A DNA stretch of 64,000 bases, from contig NZ_CP082285.1 of assembly GCF_019880225.1 (NCBI RefSeq), forward strand, positions 1 through 64,000. Reading direction: 5' to 3'. The stretch comes from Halobaculum rubrum. GTDB taxonomy: Archaea; Halobacteriota; Halobacteria; Halobacteriales; Haloferacaceae. Position numbers and translations under genes: made by a program. Below the pieces are notes generated by a model that ran no database searches, was not told where the DNA came from, and worked only from the letters and a program-made list of their open reading frames with translations. Shown here piece by piece: positions 40,426 through 50,399 of the stretch (its first letter is position 1; each line of letters starts with the position of its first letter).

Positions 40426-40854
40426 TCACTGGGCGATCGCTCGGCCGGATGTCGCCTGTGCGTAGCACCGGTCGATGGGCTGGTCGATAGCCGCGCGGAT
40501 CGCCTCGGCTTGCGCTGGGGTGACGACCTCGTCGACGGGGCGTGTCGCGGCGCCGCCACTGCGGAACGATCGCCACGGGTTGTCCCCCCGGCTCGAGTCG
40601 TCGCGGTCGACGTCGACGATGGTGACTCCTGGGCCGACTGCCCACGGGATGTCGGACAGCCACTCGGCGTGCGAGTCGGTGATGTATCGAGATTCTGATA
40701 GAGCCTCCGGCGACTGCGGACCCCTCTGACCGGCGGTCAGGAAAGAGCCGGATGGCTCGTCTGCCCAGTCCCTTCCTCCCTGCGCCGACTGCCTCGAGGT
40801 CACCGCTCGGTTCGGGCCAACCCCCCACCACTTCCAGTATCCTCTACCCTCCAT
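40426..40854 (-). CDS. Hypothetical protein
   Basis: The second half reads like a real protein (TDSHAEWLSDIPWAVGPGVT, IVDVDRDDSSRGDNPWRSFR, DEVVTPAQAEAIRAAIDQPI), while the first 45 residues do not. The true start may be internal. No family is recognised. It could be a shortened relic, since the sequence beyond 40855 is gene-poor. Confidence 0.45.
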   Translation of the reverse strand: MEGRGYWKWWGVGPNRAVTSRQSAQGGRDWADEPSGSFLTAGQRGPQSPEALSESRYITDSHAEWLSDIPWAVGPGVTIVDVDRDDSSRGDNPWRSFRSGGAATRPVDEVVTPAQAEAIRAAIDQPIDRCYAQATSGRAIAQ

Positions 40855-42268
40855 CTTCAGTCGCTATCGGCGACTGCCGATCCGCTGTGGCGGGGCCACT
40901 CCTCTGCTGGTCGATCGGCCAGTCGTCCATCCTCGGTTGTCGTCATGTCCAACCCCCCACCCGCTGATTCCTATATCAGCTCCCAGAGAGATCGAAGGTC
41001 CCACTGGCCGCTTGGCGGTGTCTTCGATTTTGCTTGGCCTGTCGGCCTTGGAGACAGGAGCTGTGCTCCGTAACGTCATATAGGGGGTTATTCAATACGG
41101 GCTTTATGTACCCCTCCCCTCGACGCAAACCCTGTAAAAAAGGGCAGTCAACTGAAGAGATGCTTGAACAAAGTATTCGTACAGATTTGAGGGTATCAGT
41201 GGCCAAAACGGGGATAAGCGTGATAGATTGCGAGATTAATAACTCCATTGTAGATTACCCTGTCCACACCCCTGTCCGGAACAAATTCACACCCCTATCC
41301 ACCTATTGCCGTACAGCGATTTTTGATGATTGCATGATTGTAATAACTGAGAAGTGTATTTCCGATTCCGATATTAGCGATGGACAGGGTGGCGGACAAC
41401 CCCTCAACCCGGTGCCGTATGGTTATTTTCAGGTTTAGCGGACTGCTCCCCCCCTGTCCGCTACCCCTGTCCGCACCCTTTCACCGCCGGTTGTCCTTTC
41501 ATCATTATTCTGGTATTTAGAACTCATACTCCCGTAGAATGTCCCACACAAATTTTTCGCTGAACTACTAGGAGCCAAGGCGATCTCCTTCGACCGACCT
41601 CTTTGCGACGCCAAATGATATCCTCACTTCGAGATCATCCCATCCTGATAGTTGTACGTTTGCCAACCAATATAATAGATTACTCCACCATGAGTTACTG
41701 GGTGCTGGATTTGTAGAAGAAAGAAATTCTACGTACCGTAGGCCCTATCGAATGGCTTACCAACTGACTTTGGTTCCTGGGTGCTCCTGCTTTACCCTCA
41801 GAAGTATGATAATGAATATCCCGTCATCAATTGAACCGTGATACTCATTCGATAGTGTCTAAATCTCCTCCGAATTCCTAACTTCCCATTCAGCTCAATA
41901 GGAACGTCGCTTCCATGAGGGCCAGTCCAACAACCCAATTGAGTGGGAGTGAGGAACCGTTAGATGAGCCGATAGAACACCTGAATTTAATTAGATTATT
42001 CCCGCCTTTCCATATCGTATATATATGGACTCATCTGAGACTCTGACTTCCTAATTTGATGGGGGACCTACAATAGAGCACACCGATCCCCATGAGCCAA
42101 ATCGGGTAGTTGTATTGATCACGGTTTGGTCCATATTGCCCGCAGTACTCCAAGGAGCAAGATTGCTCAATATTCCCAGCCCTCACAACCAGCCTTTGAA
42201 CGAGTACCAATTTGATGCAGAACAGAATCTAATATATCTGGTAGGTTCTTAGTTTTCGGTGGGAGATT
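40855..42268. other. AT-rich gene-poor region with second iteron set
   Basis: About 1.4 kb without a secure gene and with clearly lower GC. It holds the CCCCTGTCC iterons (41257-41474). Around 41600-41800 a plus-strand frame without start (YNRLLHHELLGAGFVEERNS, TYRRPYRMAYQLT) looks like the relic of a winged-helix gene, but this is weak. An origin or control region of a captured replicon is the favoured reading. Confidence 0.45.
41257..41474. repeat. Iterons, consensus ACCCCTGTCCGC
   Basis: Copies are at 41257-41265 (ACCCTGTCC), 41268-41279 (ACCCCTGTCCGG), 41291-41300 (ACCCCTATCC), 41382-41390 (inverted, GGACAGGGT), 41451-41461 (CCCCTGTCCGC) and 41463-41474 (ACCCCTGTCCGC). The stretch between them is AT-rich. 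They are unrelated to the boxes around the Orc1/Cdc6 gene. Repeats around an AT-rich core next to a primase gene suggest a second replication origin. Confidence 0.55.
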
Positions 42269-45200
42269 CTAGTCCCGTGGGCCGTCCGAACCAAGCCTCC
42301 TCTTCTTCATCATCCAGCCCGTCGGTGTGAGAGTTGCCCCCACAAGTCGACGCCTCCGATTACTATTCAGAGTCATCCGCTTCTTCTCACAGCCGATCTC
42401 CTCAACCAGCTCAGGCCAGTCTCCCTGGGGGCGGGGGTCAACACCATTGACTTCACAAAACTCCTCATACGCTGCCCAAGCGTATTTCGTTTTGACCGTG
42501 GCTTGGTTAGTATCTCGCTCGTCCCAATCCGGCTTTACATCAGTAATGTGATGTTCTGCGAAGGCCTCGAACGACTCCTCTTTGGTCACCCCGTCGACGA
42601 GGAAATCGTCCTCGGTAATCCGTTTACTTCTGCCGGGGTCGACACCGTACTCCTCGCGGAAGGCGTCGATGGTCGCGTTGAACTTCTGGTCGTCGACGAT
42701 CATGTCGACGGTGACAGTCTTGTTTTCTTTAGGAACTTCTGTCTCTTGGATATCCTCTGGTTCGAGCGTCCCCAGTTCGAGGCCAGCCTCGTTCAGCAAC
42801 TTCCAGGGGATCTTGGCATCGTCGCTGAGGATGGATGTCCGCTCTTTGATCCGGACCCACGTGTGGAGCTCTTCTTCGTCGGTGAACTCTCCCCCGGGGT
42901 TGTCGACCCGACGGACCCCCACCATGCAGGCCATATACGACAGCGGCGTGTAGGTGACCTGCCGCTTGTGGTCGTATGCGATATCGCGTTTGAGCGGGAG
43001 GAAGTAGTTCTCTGAGTCACCGATGTGGGCCAGTGGGTTCACGTCACGCTCACCCACGTCGTGTCCAGTGAGTGCGGTGATCGTCTGCTCGTAGAACTCG
43101 TTCCGGTTGCTGTTGGATCCGCTCTTGAGGTCCGGCCGGTCGGAGTCGGACCGACGCTCGTCCAGTTGCTCCACCGCACGGTGCTTCGTGAACTCGTCGT
43201 AGGCGTCGTGGTCCGTCGGATGGGTAATCGTGTGGGCCTCGAACAGCGGCTCCGTGAGCACCTCCACAGGCCCGCTCTCGTCGTCGCTGTCGTCGACCCA
43301 CTTCCCGAAGTGCTTCACATCACGATGGAGGCTCTCCGACCCACGCACGGCCACGTGCCGACCGAGTGTGAGGTACGTGCCAAGCCCACTCTTCGCGAGC
43401 GACGGCGGGCGGAACTCCTCGCCGGCGTCCTCGGCGAAGATGTCCTCCGGCCCGCCCCCCGCGGCCGTGGCGACGACGTCCTCCCAGCCGGCACCGTCGG
43501 CAGTGACGATCGCCGTCTTTGCCTCCGCGAAGTCGATGTACTCGCCGATGGGCACCCGCGGGATGCCGTACTCGGTGTCCCACTCGAGAATCTCCATGAG
43601 TTCGGCTTCATCCAGCCCACTGCCGGCATAGTCCATGTGGGGGAACTCCTTGAACCGCAGTGGGATCTGGTCGGCTGTGGCCTCGTCGTCTTCAACGGCG
43701 GACCGCTCGCGGACGGTGACGTCCTCGTCTTCCTCGTCCAGACCGACCCCGTGGTGTTCCTCGAGATACGCGGTGATCTGTTGGCCCACCTCGCTCGTGA
43801 ACGCCCGCCGAAGGGTGATGGTGTCCAGTAGGTTGGTTTCTACCGACGACAGGCCGTCCGTGTACGTGCTTGCTTGCGGCGAGACGCGTGGGACCTCCGC
43901 GGACCCAACTGTCTCCCGCAGCGTCGCCTCGTCGTCCTTGCGGCGCCACGTCTCCAACAGCGCCGACAGGTGCGGCAGCGGCGGGGCGACCTCGTAGAGT
44001 TCGTCGGTGAGGTAGTCGTCGAGGTCGACCTTCCGGCCGGCGATCCGGGGGATCTCGATGAGGAACGCGCCGATGCCGTTGTCGTCCAGCATCTTCGCGG
44101 TCTTGAGTGCCCCGCGCTCGCCGGGCCCGATTCCGTCGAACTCGACCCACTGGTTGATCTCGCCCCCGGTGGTGCCGAACCGGCCGTCGTCGTCGACGTC
44201 GACGGTGTTGTCGGCGTCGCTGTTGTCCTGCCAACTGAACTCCGCACGCTCGTTGTCTTGGACGACGTAGGCAACCGGGATGTCGTACTCGTCGATGATG
44301 TCCAGCAACTTGCTGACGTCGTCGTCGGAGAACTGGACGGTGACCGGCGAGAGACACGGGATCCCGTGGGCGTGGGCGGCGATCGCGTCGGCGATTCCCT
44401 CGGTGATCACGACGGGTTCGCCGGACCGAAGGCTATCGACGCCGTAGATCGGCTCCTCGCTGCCGATGTGGTTGTAGGTGGGGAGCTTCGCGTACTTCGC
44501 GTCCGACTTGGTGTCGTTCGGGTGCGGCCGTGCCTTCATCGTCCTCGAGAGGGCGTGGATGGGCTTCCCGTCAGCATCGAAGTAGGGGAAGAACAGCCGC
44601 CCGCGCCAGCGGGATTTGAGGACGGTTTCGGGATCGAGCTTCCGGATTTCCTTCCAGAGGTCTCTCCCATCGGCGGACTGGGTGGCTTCCTCGTCCTCGT
44701 CGTCGGCGTACAGGTGGGCGCTGATCACGTCCTCGATCTGTTCAACCTCGTCACGGTCGTCGCTGTCCTGGGCCAACTCCGCAGCGATATCCCACGTATC
44801 CACGCTGAAGAGGCCGGTCGCAAGGAGCTGTTGGACCGTGTGCCCTTCCTCGATCAGGTGCGAGATACCTGCGGTCTTCTTCGGAGGGACGTACCCGACG
44901 CGAGCGTCGGTGACGGTCTCCTCGCTCCACCCTCGTCCGATGGTGTTGGCCTTCTGCTGGCGGGCTTCGTTGGGACTGTCGATGGAGTCGTCCGTGGCTT
45001 GGCTCTCCCAGTTGGGGCCGGTGAAGTAGTCCATCGCGGTGACCGGGAGGTAGGTGAACGGCTCGCTGGTCACGATCGTCTCGCACATCCCACAGTCGCT
45101 CGGTTCGTACCCGTGATCAGACCGGGGGCACTCGTGGTGTTCGACCAACTGCGTTGGCTCGTCGTGCGTCCACGACTCGTACGGGGAGTCGTTCTTGGGG

Positions 45201-46092
45201 CCGACGGGATCGCCGTGTTCGGCGTCCACCGTGTCGCCGTTCTGGGGGTCGATGTGTTCCACGTCGTCTGGTTCGTCGGACCCACCGGTATCCAAGGACG
45301 CATGACCCGACCGGGCCTGCGGCGGGAGGTCCTCGACCGTCAGCGGCTCGCCGTTCTTCTTCGTGAGGCTGTTGAGTTCCTCGGTCGTGAAGGAGATTTG
45401 TGTGGAGCCCTTGGCAACCTCGGGCTTCCCGAGCTCAGTGAGCTCAGACTGCGTGATGTCATGGAGGTCGAAGAACTCCCGCTTTACACTGTGGCGCGGC
45501 TCGGCGTTGAGAGTCGCGATCGGTTCCTGTGTAGAGTTCTCGTGAGCGTCCTCGTGGGCGGCCACGCAGTCGGGACAGAACACGCTGATCGTACAGTGGT
45601 CGCACTCGACGTCCGGTGCGGTGTGCCAACTGCCGCCGTCGGCGTAACACGGCGTCGTGTCGATCCGGGCGATGGCCTTCTCTGCGTTGCAGGAGTCACA
45701 CGTCCCGCTCAGGGTGCAGAACTGGCACTCGGAGACGTACACGTCGTGTTCGGGCCACTTGCTCGGGTCGGCGTGGGCGGTGTCGACTTCTGACCGATCG
45801 AGTTCGCCGCAGGGCGTGCAATACGACTCGTCGACGTAGTCGATGAGGTCGTTGTACGCGCCGTTCGTTCCGATATAGTCGTCCAGTTGGTCGTGGTAGT
45901 GGTCGGTGAACCCCTGCACCCTCGGACCCCAGTAGTACCGTATTTGAGGATCGCCACGAGGTCGTCGACGATAGACGAGACCTCCTTGTTGTACACGACT
46001 ATCCCCGGCTCCTTCGTCGCCTCGTGGAAGTTGATCCCGACGACTTGGTCGAAGCCTTCGGACCCGGGTTCGATCCACATGACCTCATCCAT
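42269..46092 (-). CDS. TOPRIM primase, large, with N-terminal frameshift
   Basis: A protein of about 1,270 residues. A zinc-rich N-terminal part has many CxxC pairs (CTPCGELD, CQFCTLSGTCDSC, VECDHC, CPDC). A DnaG-like TOPRIM core follows near residue 550 (EPVVITEGIADAIAAHAHGI, then YVVQDNERAE). The C-terminus resembles primase-helicase tails, but no Walker A is visible. The natural N-terminus (MDEVMWIEPGSEGF, EATKEPGIVVYNKEVSSIVD) is in a different frame from YYWGPRVQGFTDHYHDQLDD; an indel near 45945 joins them. It would prime replication of a plasmid or virus-derived replicon. Confidence 0.75.
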
Positions 46093-46159
46093 CCGGTTGT
46101 CGGGAAGTTCCGTGATCGCCGCCGTGAATAATAAGACAGTCTCCACCGTTGTTGACGGT

Positions 46160-46348
46160 ATGGAAACAGCCGCCCCCTCAACCCGGCAGGTCGTTGCGGT
46201 CGCGATACTGCTCCAGTTCGTGTTCGCGGGGGCGCTGTTCGCTGGCCACCTTCCCACGAGTGCATACCACCTCGGCGCGGCGAGCGTTGCGTTCCTCGCC
46301 GGCGGGTACCTGCTGGGGGCGTCCGTTGGTCAACCTCACCAGGTTTGA
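46160..46348 (+). CDS. Two-helix membrane protein, copy 1
   Basis: This 62-residue protein has two membrane segments (VVAVAILLQFVFAGALFAG and LGAASVAFLAGGYLLGASVG), ending GQPHQV. It is paralogous to the gene at 46497 (AGGYLLGASVGQP against AGGYMLGRSLGQP), and the upstream bases of both copies are also alike (GCCGTGAA then TAAGAC or TAAGACC). Function is unknown. Confidence 0.65.
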   Translation: METAAPSTRQVVAVAILLQFVFAGALFAGHLPTSAYHLGAASVAFLAGGYLLGASVGQPHQV

Positions 46349-46496
46349 GGCGGTAGCGGCGCTGCTGTTGATCGGCAGCGGCGTTATCTGCGCCGACGAC
46401 TGTGCGCTCTCAGAGTCGGTTCCACCACTGCCCGGATTTGTCCACCTCACGACGCCCGCCGTGAACACTAAGACCGAATTCGACGTAGTGGGGAGT

Positions 46497-46685
46497 ATGA
46501 AAGCGAACGCACCGTCGGCCAGCCAGGTGGGACTCGGAGTTGTGGCTGTCTCGAGTGTGCTTTTCGCCGCGAGCCTTGCTGGGCAGATCACGTACGCCCA
46601 GCTCACCCTCGTGTACGCGATGATCGCCCTGCCAGCGGGCGGATACATGCTGGGTCGGTCGCTTGGTCAGCCCAGCGGATCTTGA
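46497..46685 (+). CDS. Two-helix membrane protein, copy 2
   Basis: Exactly the same length as copy 1 (62 residues), with two membrane segments (VGLGVVAVSSVLFAASLAG and LTLVYAMIALPAGGYMLG). It clearly arose by tandem duplication with its promoter region. A third, damaged copy lies at 47040-47165. Small two-helix proteins of this kind may act as pores, toxins or membrane anchors; nothing in the sequence decides. Confidence 0.65.
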   Translation: MKANAPSASQVGLGVVAVSSVLFAASLAGQITYAQLTLVYAMIALPAGGYMLGRSLGQPSGS

Positions 46686-46702
46686 GAGACTGGCGACTGT
46701 CG

Positions 46703-46993
46703 TTACTCGTCAGCCTCGGTGCATACGAGCCGGTAGTCGATGTCGCGCTCGTCGAGGAGGTATTCAATCATCTCTAGGTAGTCCTCTCCATAGGCGGTGG
46801 ACTGCACCGGATCGGAACGATGGTCGCCTTCATGTATCTGGTCCTCTGGGAACTCCAGCGTGTCCATTCCCCCACCGAGCGAGGTCATCACTACCATTAT
46901 GTCTCTAGAGTCCCCTCTGTAATCCCACTCGCCGTTTTCTACGTTGATGTACCCGGTCTGAGTTCCGTGCTTGAGGATTTGGACTTCGGTCAT
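46703..46993 (-). CDS. Hypothetical acidic protein
   Basis: The protein has 96 residues from the ATG at 46993 (TEVQILKHGTQTGYINVENG, DIMVVMTSLGGGMDTLEFPE, LEMIEYLLDERDIDYRLVC). It has an alpha/beta composition and no recognised domain. It sits between the intact and the damaged copies of the small membrane protein, on the opposite strand. Confidence 0.65.
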   Translation of the reverse strand: MTEVQILKHGTQTGYINVENGEWDYRGDSRDIMVVMTSLGGGMDTLEFPEDQIHEGDHRSDPVQSTAYGEDYLEMIEYLLDERDIDYRLVCTEADE

Positions 46994-47039
46994 TATCTTT
47001 CCGACCCTTCGGTGCTGCTGTGTGTTAGGGGTTATTTGA

Positions 47040-47165
47040 GCCATTGATGACGGATTGACTGGTCTCGTTTCTCAGGAGGTATTTACCCTACTCTTCGCCA
47101 GTGTGGCCTTCTTTGCAGGCGGATATATGCCAGGGACATCCTTTGTGAACCCCAACCGGAGTTGA
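47040..47165 (+). pseudogene. Damaged third copy of small membrane protein
   Basis: After a TGA the frame reads LTGLVSQEVFTLLFASVAFF then AGGYMPGTSFVNPNRS and stops. It matches the second membrane segment and tail of copies 1 and 2 (ASVAFLAGGYLLGASVGQP), but the first half and the start codon are lost. Confidence 0.55.
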
Positions 47166-47596
47166 CCACCTTCCAGTCCTCTACTGACTGAGACCGCTGG
47201 GATTATATTGGAACTCGTTGCATACAGCCCCCTCAAGCAGATGGTCAGTCCTTCGTCCTCGGGTTCCAGCTCCGACTGAGATCTACGTCTTGATGTTGCG
47301 CCCACCGGAGGCGCGCTCCCCGTCGCTTGAACCCTGCTCCGACCCGAAAGCGCGCTCTACCACCCCGCCGGAGCCGAGACGGGTTGGCGTCGACGGGTTC
47401 CGGCGAGAACGCTCACAGCGCATGCACCGTCAGTCGCGCAGTCCGACTGACAAGCCACCAACCCATACCTACACAACCTCTCTTCCAAGCCTTTCGGTAC
47501 TATTCCTCAATTTTGAATGTGTGTTATAGAGCTAGCTTCTGGTTCGTCCTCTGTGTTTCCATCACAGTTGGACAGGAGAACAGGTCCCGTCAGCAC
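47166..47596. other. Gene-free stretch
   Basis: About 430 bases downstream of the large ATPase gene. Open frames here have no protein character, and no repeat or RNA structure was noticed. Confidence 0.4.
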
Positions 47597-50260
47597 TCAG
47601 GACACCGAAAGGAACAGCCATAACGGAACCGATACGATCAATTTCTCATCTTCGGGACTCTGGAATTGCTCGATCTTATCGCCTTTTGACAGCACGATTC
47701 CGAACGGTGCTTCACCGTCGTGGATTCGGTGGTGGACCGGCCTTGATCCTCTGGAACTCTCACTATCGTCAGAGCCACCCCACTCGTACCGTTCGTACCG
47801 GCCCAGATAGCCGCGATCGTCAGCAGCCTCAAGCGGGGCGATTCCATCCCAGTACCCCTCGTCGCCGTTCAGAACGGTATCAAGACGGCGTTCGTACTCG
47901 CTTTCTTCCTCCTCCCGACGAAGGTACGTCTCTGCTGCCTCAACGACACGGGCTGCGGTCGTCTCTGTGAAACCAGGAATTTGAGCGAGATGATCGGGAT
48001 CTGCTGCAGCAAGTGTTCCAACCGTCCAATGAGTCTCGGATTCTTCAAAAACGCCAGCTGGCGTCAGGTTTGGATCGTCTCCGTCTGTCGACGGATTCCA
48101 GAGTGCCTCTCGTTTGGAGGAGCCGATACCGCGAACGTCGCCCAACATATCGTATAGCTCGACGGCGTCGACGATTTCGGTAGCAGTCTGAGAATCGATC
48201 CCATCCGCGTTAGAGATTTCTTCGGCGGACTGACTCCACAGGTCCTCTAACCGGTCGACGCCGGCTTCTCGAAGTGCAACTTCGACAGATTCGTCAAACC
48301 AATTTAATAGCTCGTCTGCGCTGCCAGCTGGCCCCGTCGGTGGTTCTCCAACCGTTGGTTCGTACCGAACGAAATCGTGGAGTTCCGCGTCGGGAGAGCT
48401 GCTCTGTCGATCGAGGAATTCGCCGACGGCCGCGACCTTTTGATCGAGTTCTTCTCCAGTCGTATCCAGGCCTATCGGGATGGGGGCGCCCGCGACTTTC
48501 GGGATGAACTCGACGAACTGATCGTCGCCTTTCCAATAGTTGACGACCCCAGCGTTTGGGTCGTGTCGGTGGTTGAAATTGTAGCTGAGCCGCATGATAT
48601 GGTCGAACGCGACCATGTACTCGAGGCGAGAACGAAGTTCAGCGTCAGCCATAGTGATATCATCTAAGTCCCGCCAACAGAGTGCATTTGCGAGGCCAAC
48701 GTCTCGAAGGGCAACACGCAGCTCACGCGGTTTCTTGTTACCGTATCCGTCGCTGAACGTGAGGAGGACCATCTGTTCGAGCGTATCGAAGTACTTGTTC
48801 CGGAGTGTGCGCCGGTCGACATCGAGAATCCAATCGTCGGTCCCACTGTCACCGAGTAGTTCGTCGTATTCGAACGGTTCTGTCTCCATTGTGTGGGCTG
48901 CCCATGAGTAGAGGCGACCAAGATCCCGTGTCCGATGTGGCCGGATCGAATCGAACGCCGGCGCTTGTTCGTGGATCGTGCCGAGTGTCTCGTCGAGGAC
49001 ATCGGTAGCGACGCTGGAGAAACCGGAGGAATCGGAGGACTGAGCCGAGTTGCGGAGATATGCGCGGATCTCACGATCGGGGCGGTCGAATACGTCGTCT
49101 TCAATTCGTAATGAGAGATACCCACCGAGTAGCAAATACTCCTCGAGCGCGGTGGTAATCCATTCACGCGGGGAGTTTGTATCGCCCGTTCCGACCCAAT
49201 CGTCGATCTCCGAAAGTTGCTCCTCGTAGCGAGTGAGTGCCGCCACTATCCGCTCTGGGTCGTCTTCGGTAATCGCACCTTGGAAGCTCCGCCTTAGGTC
49301 AGACCCACTGAGTCGATACGTATCGGGGTCGTGAACGTCTTCGATTGAGTCACCGCGTAGCTGAGCGCCGTAATCGATATCGATACGCCGGTCAGGATCG
49401 GCACCTTCGAAAATCGGGAACCTTCGCTGGAGGTAGTCTCGGAACTTCGGCGGAATAACCGTCTCAATATCGTACTGTTGGGGCGGGAGACGCATTTGAT
49501 CCCGCTCCGGATCGTAGAGTTCCCGTTCGACAGTTTCCTCAGCGACACCGGTAACGACGATTTTCCGTGCTGGCGTTTCGTCGAGTAATTCAGAAATCAA
49601 CTCACCCCACCCAGACTCATCTGGGTCGCTGGCGAGAGTGTGGATGTCGTCGATAAAGACGTAATGGCGAGTCTCATCTGGGTCTCCATCGAGAATTTCA
49701 TCGCTAAAGTAGTCGACGACCTCCTTGATCTGCCGCTCGGGCCGCAATTGGAAGGCTGGGTCCGCGTCTAACGGGAGATACAATACTCGGTCTGGACCGA
49801 GTTCAGGCAACTGTTGAACGAGCTTTGCGTACTCGTTATCGCCCGCTTTGGTAGTGTGGTGATACTTGTCGATGGCCCACGCGGCCCGGAGTTGAGAGAC
49901 GTCTGTAAAGGGTAGATTTTGGTCGTCAGCGTCGGGTAATGTCCAGAGGAGTTCCCGAAACTCCTCGTCGACGAACAACTTGATCGACTGTGACAACAGC
50001 GTCGTTTTTCCCGTATTCTCGGGACCGGTGATGGCGAACAATCTCGTGTCGTCGCCGTCTCGCCAGCCGTCCGCCCACGTGAGCTTGTCCAGGGTGCCGA
50101 AGAAGTCGGACTTGTAGAACGCCCAGTCCTGTTCGATATCGATACTCCCGGGTCGGTTCGGACGGTAGGTTGCCTCCGAACTCGACCACCAGTAGTTGAT
50201 ATCGTGTATCCGCTCCCGGAGCGCATCGAACGACCCGAATCGGGAGGCAGCGTCGGTCAT
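47597..50260 (-). CDS. P-loop ATPase with HhH DNA-binding motifs
   Basis: This large NTPase has 887 residues from the ATG at 50260. Walker A is GPENTGKT at 79-86, and the Walker B-like HYVFIDDIHTL is near 205, followed by KIVVTGVAEETV. The layout resembles AAA/STAND-type ATPases. Toward the C-terminus two helix-hairpin-helix units (ISNADGIDSQTATEIVDAVE and LAQIPGFTETTAARVVEAAE) indicate DNA binding. The frame beyond 50260 is rejected as it would overlap the divergent promoter. It is divergent from the nuclease/helicase genes and probably works with them. Confidence 0.8.
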   Translation of the reverse strand: MTDAASRFGSFDALRERIHDINYWWSSSEATYRPNRPGSIDIEQDWAFYKSDFFGTLDKLTWADGWRDGDDTRLFAITGPENTGKTTLLSQSIKLFVDEEFRELLWTLPDADDQNLPFTDVSQLRAAWAIDKYHHTTKAGDNEYAKLVQQLPELGPDRVLYLPLDADPAFQLRPERQIKEVVDYFSDEILDGDPDETRHYVFIDDIHTLASDPDESGWGELISELLDETPARKIVVTGVAEETVERELYDPERDQMRLPPQQYDIETVIPPKFRDYLQRRFPIFEGADPDRRIDIDYGAQLRGDSIEDVHDPDTYRLSGSDLRRSFQGAITEDDPERIVAALTRYEEQLSEIDDWVGTGDTNSPREWITTALEEYLLLGGYLSLRIEDDVFDRPDREIRAYLRNSAQSSDSSGFSSVATDVLDETLGTIHEQAPAFDSIRPHRTRDLGRLYSWAAHTMETEPFEYDELLGDSGTDDWILDVDRRTLRNKYFDTLEQMVLLTFSDGYGNKKPRELRVALRDVGLANALCWRDLDDITMADAELRSRLEYMVAFDHIMRLSYNFNHRHDPNAGVVNYWKGDDQFVEFIPKVAGAPIPIGLDTTGEELDQKVAAVGEFLDRQSSSPDAELHDFVRYEPTVGEPPTGPAGSADELLNWFDESVEVALREAGVDRLEDLWSQSAEEISNADGIDSQTATEIVDAVELYDMLGDVRGIGSSKREALWNPSTDGDDPNLTPAGVFEESETHWTVGTLAAADPDHLAQIPGFTETTAARVVEAAETYLRREEEESEYERRLDTVLNGDEGYWDGIAPLEAADDRGYLGRYERYEWGGSDDSESSRGSRPVHHRIHDGEAPFGIVLSKGDKIEQFQSPEDEKLIVSVPLWLFLSVS

Positions 50261-50399
50261 TACACTCGTACTCACCGGCCTCCCACTTAAAATCACGATA
50301 ACGCATTTCGATGTGGAATACGACGACACTGCTGAAAAAGAAAACAATCCAATGTAGTTTTTCAAAACGACTAAGTGCTGTCACACAGTTGGAGCGTAT

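Noticed and set aside
41034-41438. 134-codon plus-strand frame over the iterons
   Set aside because: It translates the repeats and has no protein character.
43874-45793. 639-codon open frame on the plus strand
   Set aside because: It is antisense to the TOPRIM primase and mirrors its codon pattern; no domain is visible.
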